Below, in pieces: positions 5,269 to 11,927 of a stretch of DNA of 11,927 nucleotides. Below the pieces are notes generated by a model, which saw only the letters and a list, made by a program, of their open reading frames with translations, was not told where the DNA came from and did not search any database. Both the position numbers and the translations under genes were made by a program. Within the stretch, counting starts at the first letter, position 1. Every line of letters starts with the position of its first letter. The stretch comes from CAZHPY01 sp964534705 (lineage in GTDB: Bacteria > Omnitrophota > Gorgyraeia > 2-01-FULL-45-10): positions 1 through 11,927 of the forward strand of contig CAZHPY010000049.1 of assembly GCA_964534705.1 (NCBI GenBank). The letters are read 5' to 3'.

Positions 5269-7914
5269 TTATCCTGCCGCAAGATGGGACAGGTTATCTT
5301 TCAGCTTATTTATCTGCAATTCCAGTTCTGTTTTCCTCGCCCTTTGCCTCTCAACAACCTCTTTGGGGGCCTTGAGAGTAAAATTCTTGTCTTTCAGGCG
5401 GGCCGATATTGCCTTTATCTCATTATTTATCCTGTCCTCTTCTTTCTTCAGCCGCTCCTTTTCTTTTTCAAGATCTATCAGGCCTTCGAGAGGAACATAG
5501 ATCTCCAGGTTGCCTACTACCGTAACGGCAGAATTTGCCGGTTTAGCCATTGTCCCGACGCTAAGCTCTGAAAGCCTGGAAAGCCTTTTCAGGAACCCTT
5601 CGTTATCCGACATGAACTCCTGGTCCTTCTTTTCGCCCACGTTTATGAATGCCTTCATCTCAACCCTGGGCTCTATGTTCCATACAGACCTGATGTTCCT
5701 TATCGCGGTTATGGCATCGATCAGATATTTTACTTCTGCTTCGGCTTTTTCGGACACCATCTCCTTTTGTATATGAGGCCACGGCTGTATCATTATCGAT
5801 CCACCCGTAGCGTCCTTTGACCGGGGCATTTGCTGCCATATCTCTTCTGTAATGAACGGCATGAACGGGTGCAGCATCCTCAGCGTCTTTTCCAGGACTT
5901 TGTATAATATTACCTGCGTTGTTTTTTCAGTGATCGTAGCCTTGGCTATCTCTATATACCAGTCGCAGAACTCATGCCATACAAATTCGTATATGATGTT
6001 GGCAGCCTCATTGAATTTATACGCGTCGAGGCATTCCTCGACATCATGCAGCGTAGAATAGAACCGCGACAATATCCACTTTTCTGGAAGGGATAACTTT
6101 TGGCCTTTAAAAAATACGCACAGGTCGACATTGATCTCGTTCTCGTTGAGGTTCATGAGGATAAATCTCGACGCATTCCATAGTTTATTGGCGAAATTAC
6201 GCCCAAGCTCGAATTTGCTTTCCGACAGGAAGACGTCCTGCCCCTGGGCAGTTATCGATATAATGCTGAAACGCAGTGCGTCGGTCCCGTATTTAGCTAT
6301 CATGTCAAGAGGGTCTATGACGTTGCCCAATGACTTGGACATCTTCGTCCCTGTCACATCGCGTACGGTCCCGTGTATGTAAACGTTCTCGAACGGGCTC
6401 TTGCCCATAAATTCCATACCTGCCATTATCATCCTGGCTACCCAGAAAAATATTATCTCCTGCGCCGTAACAAGCGAGCTCGTGGGATAAAAATACCTGA
6501 GATCCGAAGTCTCTTTGGGCCATCCGAACGTTGAAAACGGCCATAGCCATGACGAAAACCAGGTGTCAAGGACATCCGGGTCCTGCTCGATCCTTAGAGA
6601 GCCGCATTTGCCGCAATTCTGCGGCCTCGCCTTAGATACCATGACTTCGTTGCAGTCGCGGCAATAGTATACAGGTATACGATGGCCCCACCATATCTGC
6701 CTGGAGATACACCAATCGCGTATATTTGTCATCCAATCCAGGTAGACTTTTTCCCATCGCCCGGGATAAAATTTTATCTTTCCTTTTTTTACCGCTTCTA
6801 TGGCCGGCTTTGCCAGCGGCTTCATCTTAACGAACCATTGGGGCGAAAGGCGCGGTTCTATCATGGTGTGGCAACGATAGCAATGCCCGACGGCATGCCT
6901 GTGCGCCTCTGACTTTATGAAAAGCCCCCTCTCCTTAAGATCTTCCACTATGGCCTCACGGGCCTCAAGCCTGTCCATTCCGTGGTAATCGGTATCCGGT
7001 AAATTGATCGAGGCATCCACATTCATTACGTTTATCTGCTCCAATTTGTGTTTCAGTCCTAATTCAAAATCAACAGGGTCGTGAGCAGGCGTTACTTTCA
7101 GCGCGCCTGTGCCGAATTTCATATCTACAAGAGGATCAAATATGATCTTTAGCTCCCTGTTCAATATCGGAAGCAGCAGTGTCTTGTCTTTTAATCCTTT
7201 ATATCGCTTATCTTTAGGGTTAACCGCGACAGCCACATCTCCAAGCATCGTTTCCGGGCGAGTTGTCGCAACTACCACATACTCCTTTGAATCTTTTATC
7301 GGATATTTGATATGATAAAGCATTCCCTCCACATCTTTATGCTGCGATTCCTCGTCCGATAGCGCCGTCTGGCAGCGCGGGCACCAGTTTATGATATAAT
7401 TGCCCCTGTAGATAAGGCCTTTTTCATATAATCTTACAAATACTTCCAGCACGGCTTCCGACAGGCCTTCGTCCATGGTAAACCGCAGGCGCTGCCAATC
7501 ACAAGAACACCCGAGTTTTTTCAGCTGCCTTATTATAGTGGAGCCGTATTCTTCCCGCCATTTCCATACTTCTTCTATGAACTTGTCGCGGCCCAGGTCC
7601 TGGCGCTTTATGCCGCCTTTTGCCAATTTCTTCTCAACGACATTCTGGGTAGCTATACCGGCATGGTCGGTCCCCGGCATCCATTCTGCCTCGAACCCCT
7701 GCATGCGCTTAAAGCGTATAAGTATGTCCTGGATGGTATTATTAAGGGCGTGCCCCATATGTAATATGCCGGTGATGTTCGGAGGGGGTATTACTATTGA
7801 ATATGGTTTCTTTTTTGGATTTGGAGAAGAGTGAAAATAGCCCTTTTCCTCCCACATCTTGTATATGTAATCCTCAACAAGTTGAGGATTGTATGCCTTT
7901 GGCAGTTCTTTCAT
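5269..7914 (-). CDS. valS: Valyl-tRNA synthetase
   Basis: This class I synthetase charges tRNA-Val with valine. The 881-residue protein is of normal length for bacteria. It shows the HIGH motif as HMGH (52-55) after PPPNITG, the KMSKS signature (524-528), and the CP1 editing domain (about 200-350) with TTRPETMLGD (217-226), which removes mischarged threonine. The paired-cysteine knuckles are WCPRC (177-181), CYRC (345-348), YCRDC (417-421) and CGKC (434-437). DVLDTWFSSWLWP (447-459) is typical of ValS as opposed to IleS. The last ~70 residues form the charged coiled-coil arm characteristic of ValS. The ATG at 7914 follows the ACT-domain gene stop by 5 bases, with an SD-like AGGCGG 9 bases upstream inside the end of that gene. 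No T-box or other leader is present, as there is no room for one. Confidence 0.98.
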   Translation of the reverse strand: MKELPKAYNPQLVEDYIYKMWEEKGYFHSSPNPKKKPYSIVIPPPNITGILHMGHALNNTIQDILIRFKRMQGFEAEWMPGTDHAGIATQNVVEKKLAKGGIKRQDLGRDKFIEEVWKWREEYGSTIIRQLKKLGCSCDWQRLRFTMDEGLSEAVLEVFVRLYEKGLIYRGNYIINWCPRCQTALSDEESQHKDVEGMLYHIKYPIKDSKEYVVVATTRPETMLGDVAVAVNPKDKRYKGLKDKTLLLPILNRELKIIFDPLVDMKFGTGALKVTPAHDPVDFELGLKHKLEQINVMNVDASINLPDTDYHGMDRLEAREAIVEDLKERGLFIKSEAHRHAVGHCYRCHTMIEPRLSPQWFVKMKPLAKPAIEAVKKGKIKFYPGRWEKVYLDWMTNIRDWCISRQIWWGHRIPVYYCRDCNEVMVSKARPQNCGKCGSLRIEQDPDVLDTWFSSWLWPFSTFGWPKETSDLRYFYPTSSLVTAQEIIFFWVARMIMAGMEFMGKSPFENVYIHGTVRDVTGTKMSKSLGNVIDPLDMIAKYGTDALRFSIISITAQGQDVFLSESKFELGRNFANKLWNASRFILMNLNENEINVDLCVFFKGQKLSLPEKWILSRFYSTLHDVEECLDAYKFNEAANIIYEFVWHEFCDWYIEIAKATITEKTTQVILYKVLEKTLRMLHPFMPFITEEIWQQMPRSKDATGGSIMIQPWPHIQKEMVSEKAEAEVKYLIDAITAIRNIRSVWNIEPRVEMKAFINVGEKKDQEFMSDNEGFLKRLSRLSELSVGTMAKPANSAVTVVGNLEIYVPLEGLIDLEKEKERLKKEEDRINNEIKAISARLKDKNFTLKAPKEVVERQRARKTELELQINKLKDNLSHLAAG

Positions 7915-7919
7915 TATAT

Positions 7920-8345
7920 TTAACCGCCTACGTATTTACTTAATAAAGCCATGGCTCTTTCATTGTCACTCGTCTGCAAGACCATCCTGGATGACCCCTT
8001 ATTGACACAGGTGCATGGGGTAACGTATGCATATTTGATGTCGATATTATTCTCTTTCATTTCCGTCGCTACTACCTTAAGCGCGCCGGGCTTATTTTCC
8101 AGGTCAACAAGCAGGACCTCGGTTTCCTTTACCATCCTGTATTTCTTTTTCTTCAGCTCATTCATGATGACAAGATTCGCGTTCGTGACAAGGAACACCT
8201 TGCCGCTTATGCCCGCTTCATAGCCCAGGATGGCTTCTATGTTTATACCCTTATTGGAAAGCAGCATCGCTACATCAGCCAGTATGCCTACCTTGTTCCT
8301 GGTAGTTATCGTTATCTCTTCCCCAAGCGCAATACTTTTTATCAT
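7920..8345 (-). CDS. Tandem ACT-domain protein, probable amino-acid-binding regulator
   Basis: The 141-residue protein consists of two ACT domains and nothing else. The first (about 9-70) has the pattern TTRNKVGILADVAMLLSNKG, and the second (about 76-138) has ENKPGALKVVATEMKENNID. In both, the ligand-loop Gly sits between the first strand and helix. ACT domains bind small ligands, most often amino acids, at dimer interfaces (family knowledge). No catalytic or DNA-binding part is attached, so it may act by binding another protein or as a stand-alone sensor. Context (lysC and cimA upstream, valS directly downstream) suggests an aspartate-family or branched-chain amino acid as ligand, but this is inference. 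Its ATG overlaps the stop of the lipoprotein gene by 4 bases (ATGA), and an AAGGAGGAG site lies just upstream inside that gene. The segment TPCTCVNKGSS (109-119) is unusual for ACT proteins and might be a ligand or metal loop. Confidence 0.85.
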   Translation of the reverse strand: MIKSIALGEEITITTRNKVGILADVAMLLSNKGINIEAILGYEAGISGKVFLVTNANLVIMNELKKKKYRMVKETEVLLVDLENKPGALKVVATEMKENNIDIKYAYVTPCTCVNKGSSRMVLQTSDNERAMALLSKYVGG

Positions 8346-8755
8346 AAAGGTTTCTCCTCCTTGCCTGGTTTTAGTTTTTCCGATATTTTTTTAGATACGA
8401 AGGCCGCCAGGTCTATATTCTCCGACGCAACATCAACCTGCGACTTATTGGCTTCCCAGGCCGTCACCAGTATACCAACCTGGGTGGTATCGATCGAAGA
8501 ACGGAATACCTTCTGAAAATTATCGGCAGCTATGAACTTCCGCTTTTTATCCTCGCGGACTATGGCTTTCATATCTTTCAAGGCTTCTTTTATCTTTATC
8601 ACGCATTCATCGGCCGGTAATGCATATTGCTGCGTCTGCCTGGACTTGGAATTCTTGACGTCTGATATTGATAACCCTATAAATTCCTGCCTGAGCTGCG
8701 TCATAGAGCAACCGCTTAAAAACAATATCAATGCTAACACCATTGCTTTTTTCAT
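8342..8755 (-). CDS. Small lipoprotein of unknown function
   Basis: From the ATG at 8755 the protein has 137 residues and begins with a lipoprotein signal: MKKAMVLALILFLSGC, with lipobox LSGC and the modified Cys at 16. It should be anchored in a membrane, with the rest (about 121 residues) outside the cytoplasm. The mature part alternates charged helical and beta-like segments. It ends with DTTQVGILVTAWEANKSQVD followed by a helical, Lys-rich tail, a layout resembling small DUF-type lipoproteins of environmental Gram-negative lineages. I cannot name a family. A longer frame opens at 8815, but the added 20 residues are basic and would bury the signal peptide, while AAGGGA at 8761-8766 sits 5 bases before 8755, so the shorter start is chosen. 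It lies 28 bases after the SHOCT-like gene and overlaps the ACT gene by 4 bases, so the three are likely co-translated. Confidence 0.8.
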   Translation of the reverse strand: MKKAMVLALILFLSGCSMTQLRQEFIGLSISDVKNSKSRQTQQYALPADECVIKIKEALKDMKAIVREDKKRKFIAADNFQKVFRSSIDTTQVGILVTAWEANKSQVDVASENIDLAAFVSKKISEKLKPGKEEKPL

Positions 8756-8760
8756 GCATA

Positions 8761-8766
8761 TCCCTT
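8761..8766 (-). promoter_or_regulatory. Ribosome binding site that sets the lipoprotein start
   Basis: AAGGGA on the minus strand lies 5 bases before the ATG at 8755 and supports the start that leaves the signal peptide and lipobox at the N-terminus, in place of the longer frame from 8815. Confidence 0.6.
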
Positions 8767-8783
8767 TCGGCTTGGGGCGTATT

Positions 8784-9038
8784 TTACCTTTCAGAAAGCT
8801 TGTAGCTCTTCTCAAGGTCTAATTTTTGCTGCGCATAATCTTCTTTGGATAATCTACCCTGCTTGTAAGAATCTTCCAATTTCGCCAGTTTGTCCTGGTA
8901 TTCTACGTACTCGTCGCCCATAAAGAAGCCCTGCAAAAAAGAGAACGGGCTCTTGTTTATCGCCTTATTCTCTTCGCAAAACCCGCTTCCTGACGCGCAT
9001 AACAACGCCGCAGCAAGGATAAGTGCCTTTATTTTCAT
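8784..9038 (-). CDS. Small exported SHOCT-like protein
   Basis: From the ATG at 9038 the product has 84 residues. Residues 1-21 form a Sec signal peptide (MKIKALILAAALLCASGSGF), likely cleaved near GFC/EEN. Cys14 and Cys21 are not in a proper lipobox, so a soluble exported protein is favoured over a lipoprotein. The C-terminal part (about 50-77) reads KLAKLEDSYKQGRLSKEDY, the short two-helix SHOCT pattern with a Gly turn and the acidic-aromatic 'KEDY', a motif common at protein ends and thought to mediate oligomerisation. The middle has the aromatic stretch SPFSFLQGFFMGDEY. A longer frame begins at 9101 inside cimA, but GGGAGG at 9044-9049 lies 5 bases before 9038, and only this start gives a clean signal peptide. 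The gap to cimA is 16 bases. Function is unknown. It may act with the lipoprotein encoded next to it. Confidence 0.75.
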   Translation of the reverse strand: MKIKALILAAALLCASGSGFCEENKAINKSPFSFLQGFFMGDEYVEYQDKLAKLEDSYKQGRLSKEDYAQQKLDLEKSYKLSER

Positions 9039-9043
9039 GGTTC

Positions 9044-9049
9044 CCTCCC
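9044..9049 (-). promoter_or_regulatory. Ribosome binding site that sets the start of the SHOCT-like gene
   Basis: GGGAGG on the minus strand, 5 bases before the ATG at 9038, lies in the short gap after the cimA stop. It decides against the longer frame that begins at 9101 within cimA. Confidence 0.7.
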
Positions 9050-9054
9050 TGACC

Positions 9055-10623
9055 TTATTTTTTGGAATCTTTAAGAAGTTTATATTCGATCGAATCAACA
9101 AGCGCGAACCACGACGCTTCGATGATGTTCTCCGATACGCCTATGGTCCACCATGAATCATTCTTATCCTGGGATTGGATAAGTACGCGTACACGCGCAG
9201 CAGTTCCTTGCTTTTCGTCAAGCACGCGCACCTTGTAATCAGTTAGATGCATTTCCTCCAGGCGGGGGTAAAATTTCCTGAGCGCTTTACGAAGAGCGCT
9301 GTCGAGCGCGTTGACAGGCCCGTCGCCCAGGCATGCTGTGTGTTCCAGTTCCTTGCCGACAGTCAGCTTGATCGTAGCTTCACTCGTCATCTTGCCATCC
9401 TTGCTTTTTTCCATTATTATACGAAAGTTCTCAAGCTTAAAGAAGTCCTTGAATGTCTTCATCACACGTTTGATAAGCAGTTCGAGGGAAGCCTCGGCAG
9501 CTTCAAAATGATATCCGCGATTCTCCAGTTCCTGCAGGACCTTAAGTATGGCCTTCGATTTTCCCGTGCCCTGGCCAAGGTCCAGGTTGAGGTCCCTGAC
9601 CTTCTTCATGATAGTAGATTTGCCTGACAATTCGGAGATCAAAAGGCGCCTGTGGTTCCCGACCTTAGCGGGGTCGATATGTTCGTAAGTCTTCGGATTT
9701 TTAAGGATGGCGTTTACATGGACGCCCGCCTTATGGGCAAAAGCGCTGTTGCCTACGAATGGCTGGTTATCTTCCAGTTTCATGTTGCATATTTCCGCCA
9801 CAAACCGGGCTACTTCCGTCAACTCCCTAATTGCAATATCCGAGACGCAATCGATCCCCAGCTTCAGTTTGAGATTGGCGGCAATAGAAACAAGATTTGC
9901 GTTACCGCACCTTTCCCCGTAGCCGTTTATCGTGCCGTGCGCCTGGACACAACCCGCCTGGATAGCGGCTATAGAATTGGCAACGGCCATGTCGGTGTCG
10001 TTGTGCGCATGTATACCTAGCGGCACGTTTATCTGCTCCTTAACCTCTTCGACGATCTCGAATACCTGAGAAGTTACGGTGCCGCCGTTCGTATCGCACA
10101 GGATTATCCTTGCTGCGCCCGCATCCTGCGCGGCCCTCAAAGTCTTAATGGCATACTCTTTATTACTTTTATATCCGTCAAAAAAATGCTCCGCGTCATA
10201 AAATACGGTCTTGCCTTTTGACTTCAGGAACTTTATTGAATCTGATATCATCCGGATATTTTCCTCAAGATCCACCCGGAACACGTCCTTTACATGCATA
10301 TCCCAGCTCTTACCGAATATAGTTACGTATCTGGTACCCGCGGACAAAAGCCCCTTTAATATCTTATCGGAGGCCGCTCTTGACTTTGCATACCGGGTGC
10401 TTCCGAAAGCAACGATGTTCGAGTTCCTTAGCTTCAGGCTTTTCGCTTTCCTGAAGAACTCCAGGTCTTTCGGATTGGCGCCGGGCCAGCCGCCCTCTAT
10501 GAATTGGACCCCTAATTCGTCAAGCTTTGAGCATATTTTCAATTTATCCGCAACGGAAAAAGATATGCCTTCGGACTGCGCTCCGTCCCTTAGAGTCGTA
10601 TCATATAATTCGATCTTATTCAT
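9055..10623 (-). CDS. cimA: (R)-citramalate synthase
   Basis: The enzyme condenses pyruvate and acetyl-CoA to (R)-citramalate, the entry to the threonine-independent route to isoleucine. The 522-residue length and order of parts match the long CimA family, not LeuA or homocitrate synthase. The TIM barrel opens with ELYDTTLRDGAQSEGISFS (5-23, with catalytic Arg12 and metal-binding Asp13). It continues with FIEGGWPGANPKD (41-53, typical of CimA), HAHND (205-209, metal-binding histidines), HGTINGYGERCGNANL (229-244) and HKAGVHVNAI (297-306). The C-terminal LeuA-type allosteric dimer domain (about 385-520) is present, so feedback by an end product, isoleucine in studied homologues, is likely. The ATG at 10623 shares one base with the lysC stop (TGATG), with AGGGG 5 bases upstream inside lysC. 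Such an arrangement makes balanced translation of the two likely. A related 2-isopropylmalate synthase is the chief alternative, but the WPG motif and C-terminal sequence argue against it. Confidence 0.93.
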   Translation of the reverse strand: MNKIELYDTTLRDGAQSEGISFSVADKLKICSKLDELGVQFIEGGWPGANPKDLEFFRKAKSLKLRNSNIVAFGSTRYAKSRAASDKILKGLLSAGTRYVTIFGKSWDMHVKDVFRVDLEENIRMISDSIKFLKSKGKTVFYDAEHFFDGYKSNKEYAIKTLRAAQDAGAARIILCDTNGGTVTSQVFEIVEEVKEQINVPLGIHAHNDTDMAVANSIAAIQAGCVQAHGTINGYGERCGNANLVSIAANLKLKLGIDCVSDIAIRELTEVARFVAEICNMKLEDNQPFVGNSAFAHKAGVHVNAILKNPKTYEHIDPAKVGNHRRLLISELSGKSTIMKKVRDLNLDLGQGTGKSKAILKVLQELENRGYHFEAAEASLELLIKRVMKTFKDFFKLENFRIIMEKSKDGKMTSEATIKLTVGKELEHTACLGDGPVNALDSALRKALRKFYPRLEEMHLTDYKVRVLDEKQGTAARVRVLIQSQDKNDSWWTIGVSENIIEASWFALVDSIEYKLLKDSKK

Positions 10624-11861
10624 CAGCGCCCCTGGTTCCTTGTTTTGCTGAGTTTGAACTTATCGTGTATGGCCCTGACAGCCGCCTCCCCGAGGCTTTT
10701 CTTAACCACGCAGGATATCTTTATCTCGCTAGTAGATATCATCTCTATGTTTATGCCTTTTTTGGCCAGCGCTTCGAACATATCCGCGGCAACGCCTGAG
10801 TGGCTTCGCATCCCTATGCCCACTATCGAAACCTTGGCAATATCCTTATCTACGGTAACATCGCCCGCTCCAACCTTCGACGCTACCTCTTTTGCGCACT
10901 TTATCGTTTTGTTGAGCTCGCCGCCCATGACGGTAAAAGAAACGTCGGTTGCACCGGTCCTTGAAACGTTCTGTATGATCATATCGACATTGATGTTATT
11001 CCTGGCGATATCCTTGAATATCTTGGCCGCGATACCCGGCTTGTCCGGGACGTCGCAGATGGTGACCTTTGCCTCATCCTTATTTATTGCCACACCGGAA
11101 ACCACTATATGTTCCATCGTCTTTACCTCCCTGGAAATTATTGTCCCGCCCTTATCGGAAAAACTCGACCTGACGTGTATGGGTACGCCGAATTTCATCG
11201 CAAATTCTATTGACCTCGGCTGCAGCACCTGGGTGCCCAGCGAGGCGAGCTCAAACATCTCTTCATAACTTATCTTTTCTATCTTCTTCGCATTTTTTAC
11301 TATCCTAGGATCGGCAGTGAATACGCCCTCGACATCCGTGTACATCTCGCACATCTTTGCGTTTACTACCTTGGCCAGGGCGACCGCGGTAAGGTTGGAA
11401 CCGCCCCTGCCCAGCGTAGTAATGTCATTATTGACATTCATGCCCTGGAAACCGGCGACTATTGTTATCTTGCCGTTCTTCAGTTCCTTTATTATCCGTT
11501 TTGCGTTTACGTCTATTATGCGCGCTTTTGTAAACGAGTCATCGGTTATTATACCGACTTGCGCTCCGGTAAACGATATTGCATCTATCCCTAGTTTATG
11601 TATGGCCATGGCCAGCAGGGCGCACGATACCTGTTCACCCGTAGATAAAAGCATGTCCAGCTCCCTGTCGGGTGGATTGGTAGTGATCTTCAATGCCAGG
11701 TCCATCAACTCATCAGTTGTATGGCCCAGGGCGGAAACGATAACTACGACATCGTAACCGGCATTACGCGTCTCAACCACCCTTTTGGCCACATTTTCTA
11801 TTCTTGCTATATCTGCTACGCTTGTTCCGCCGTATTTTTGTACTATTATTCCTTTGGACAT
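10623..11861 (-). CDS. lysC: Aspartate kinase
   Basis: The enzyme phosphorylates aspartate, the first step to lysine, threonine and methionine. From the ATG at 11861 it has 412 residues, the length of the monofunctional ACT-regulated class, without a homoserine dehydrogenase domain. Motifs in order are KYGGTSV (9-15), SALGHTTDEL (43-52, often SAMG), LLSTGEQVS (71-79), TLGRGGSNLTAVALA (149-163) and YTDVEGVFTADPR (174-186). Two ACT domains follow (about 262-330 and 343-405), the first with DVPDKPGIAAKIF. The motif usually reads GRGGSD, so Asn156 in place of Asp is unusual. A GTG two codons earlier (11867) is possible, but AGGGTGA directly before the ATG pairs better with 11861. An internal ATG at 11117 (Met249) has a strong Shine-Dalgarno and would give the ACT part alone, as in two-subunit aspartate kinases of Bacillus and Corynebacterium. 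Lys and/or Thr feedback through the ACT domains is expected from the family. Confidence 0.95.
   Translation of the reverse strand: MSKGIIVQKYGGTSVADIARIENVAKRVVETRNAGYDVVVIVSALGHTTDELMDLALKITTNPPDRELDMLLSTGEQVSCALLAMAIHKLGIDAISFTGAQVGIITDDSFTKARIIDVNAKRIIKELKNGKITIVAGFQGMNVNNDITTLGRGGSNLTAVALAKVVNAKMCEMYTDVEGVFTADPRIVKNAKKIEKISYEEMFELASLGTQVLQPRSIEFAMKFGVPIHVRSSFSDKGGTIISREVKTMEHIVVSGVAINKDEAKVTICDVPDKPGIAAKIFKDIARNNINVDMIIQNVSRTGATDVSFTVMGGELNKTIKCAKEVASKVGAGDVTVDKDIAKVSIVGIGMRSHSGVAADMFEALAKKGINIEMISTSEIKISCVVKKSLGEAAVRAIHDKFKLSKTRNQGR
11115..11131 (-). promoter_or_regulatory. Internal translation start in lysC, probable beta-subunit start
   Basis: AGGGAGGT precedes an in-frame ATG at 11115-11117, with the GGAGG core at 11126-11130 and an 8-base spacer. 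The product, 10623-11117, would be 164 residues beginning MEHIVVSGVA and made only of the two ACT domains. This is the same position, and nearly the same following sequence (M...V.SGVA..K.EAKVT), as the known beta-subunit start of Corynebacterium aspartate kinase. It is one of the strongest Shine-Dalgarno sequences in the window, inside a coding region. Confidence 0.65.
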
Positions 11862-11875
11862 ATTCACCCTATAAT

Positions 11876-11927
11876 TTATCTGTTTTTATAAGGACGCTTG
11901 TAAGGGCCGCCCCTGATCTGAAAATTA
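11876..11927 (-). CDS. C-terminal end of an unidentified gene (partial)
   Basis: An open frame enters from the right edge and ends at TAA (11876-11878). Its last 16 residues read NFQIRGGPYKRPYKNR, a basic, Gly/Pro/Tyr-rich tail. The stop lies 14 bases before the lysC ATG, with the lysC Shine-Dalgarno in the gap, the same spacing style as the other genes of the cluster, so it is probably the preceding gene of the operon. The other two minus-strand frames carry stops within the same stretch. The fragment is too short to assign to a family. Confidence 0.45.
   Translation of the reverse strand, partial: NFQIRGGPYKRPYKNR

Noticed and set aside
6305..6550. Minus-strand open frame of 81 codons inside valS in another frame
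   Set aside because: Fully inside valS and without its own ribosome binding site or motif.
10645..11268. Plus-strand open frame of 207 codons opposite lysC
   Set aside because: Antisense shadow. Its hydrophobic look is a by-product of the lysC codons, not evidence of a membrane protein.

Overview
The window is a compact bacterial housekeeping segment in which every supported gene lies on the minus strand, so it is transcribed from right to left. Genes are separated by a few to a few tens of bases or overlap, apart from gaps of 115 bases (birA-coaX) and 71 bases (coaX-fhs). No stretch over 300 bases lacks a gene. The products (type III pantothenate kinase, citramalate synthase, bifunctional BirA, an acetogen-type formate-tetrahydrofolate ligase start, a lipoprotein with a lipobox) indicate a bacterium. 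Gene content, moderate GC and frequent ATA and AGG codons remind me of uncultured anaerobes such as Omnitrophota. That placement is an impression, not a demonstration.

In transcription order, the right edge holds the last 16 codons of an unidentified gene, then lysC (aspartate kinase) and cimA (citramalate synthase), joined by a TGATG stop/start. Next come two small exported proteins (one SHOCT-like, one lipoprotein), a protein made of two ACT domains, and valS. This half combines entry to the aspartate family, threonine-independent isoleucine synthesis, a probable amino-acid sensor and the synthetase that uses valine.

The second half starts with a small secreted protein carrying two EF-hand-like loops. 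It continues with nadC (NAD), uvrB (excision repair, overlapping the next gene by 38 bases), birA (biotin) and, after a small palindromic repeat, coaX (coenzyme A). Three cofactor genes thus lie close together. At the left edge, behind its own good sigma70-like promoter, is the beginning of a formate-tetrahydrofolate ligase gene. Its reading frame breaks about 45 codons in, and its expected P-loop region is scrambled over the last ~60 bases of the window, which may be a sequence-end error or real decay.

I do not see a defence system, mobile element, CRISPR array, tRNA or rRNA, and I cannot claim a new system. The points most worth checking are a strong internal ribosome binding site in lysC that would yield a separate regulatory beta subunit, an Asp-to-Asn change in the LysC GRGGSD motif, the small exported proteins inserted in the operon, the palindromic repeat between birA and coaX, and the broken fhs start.
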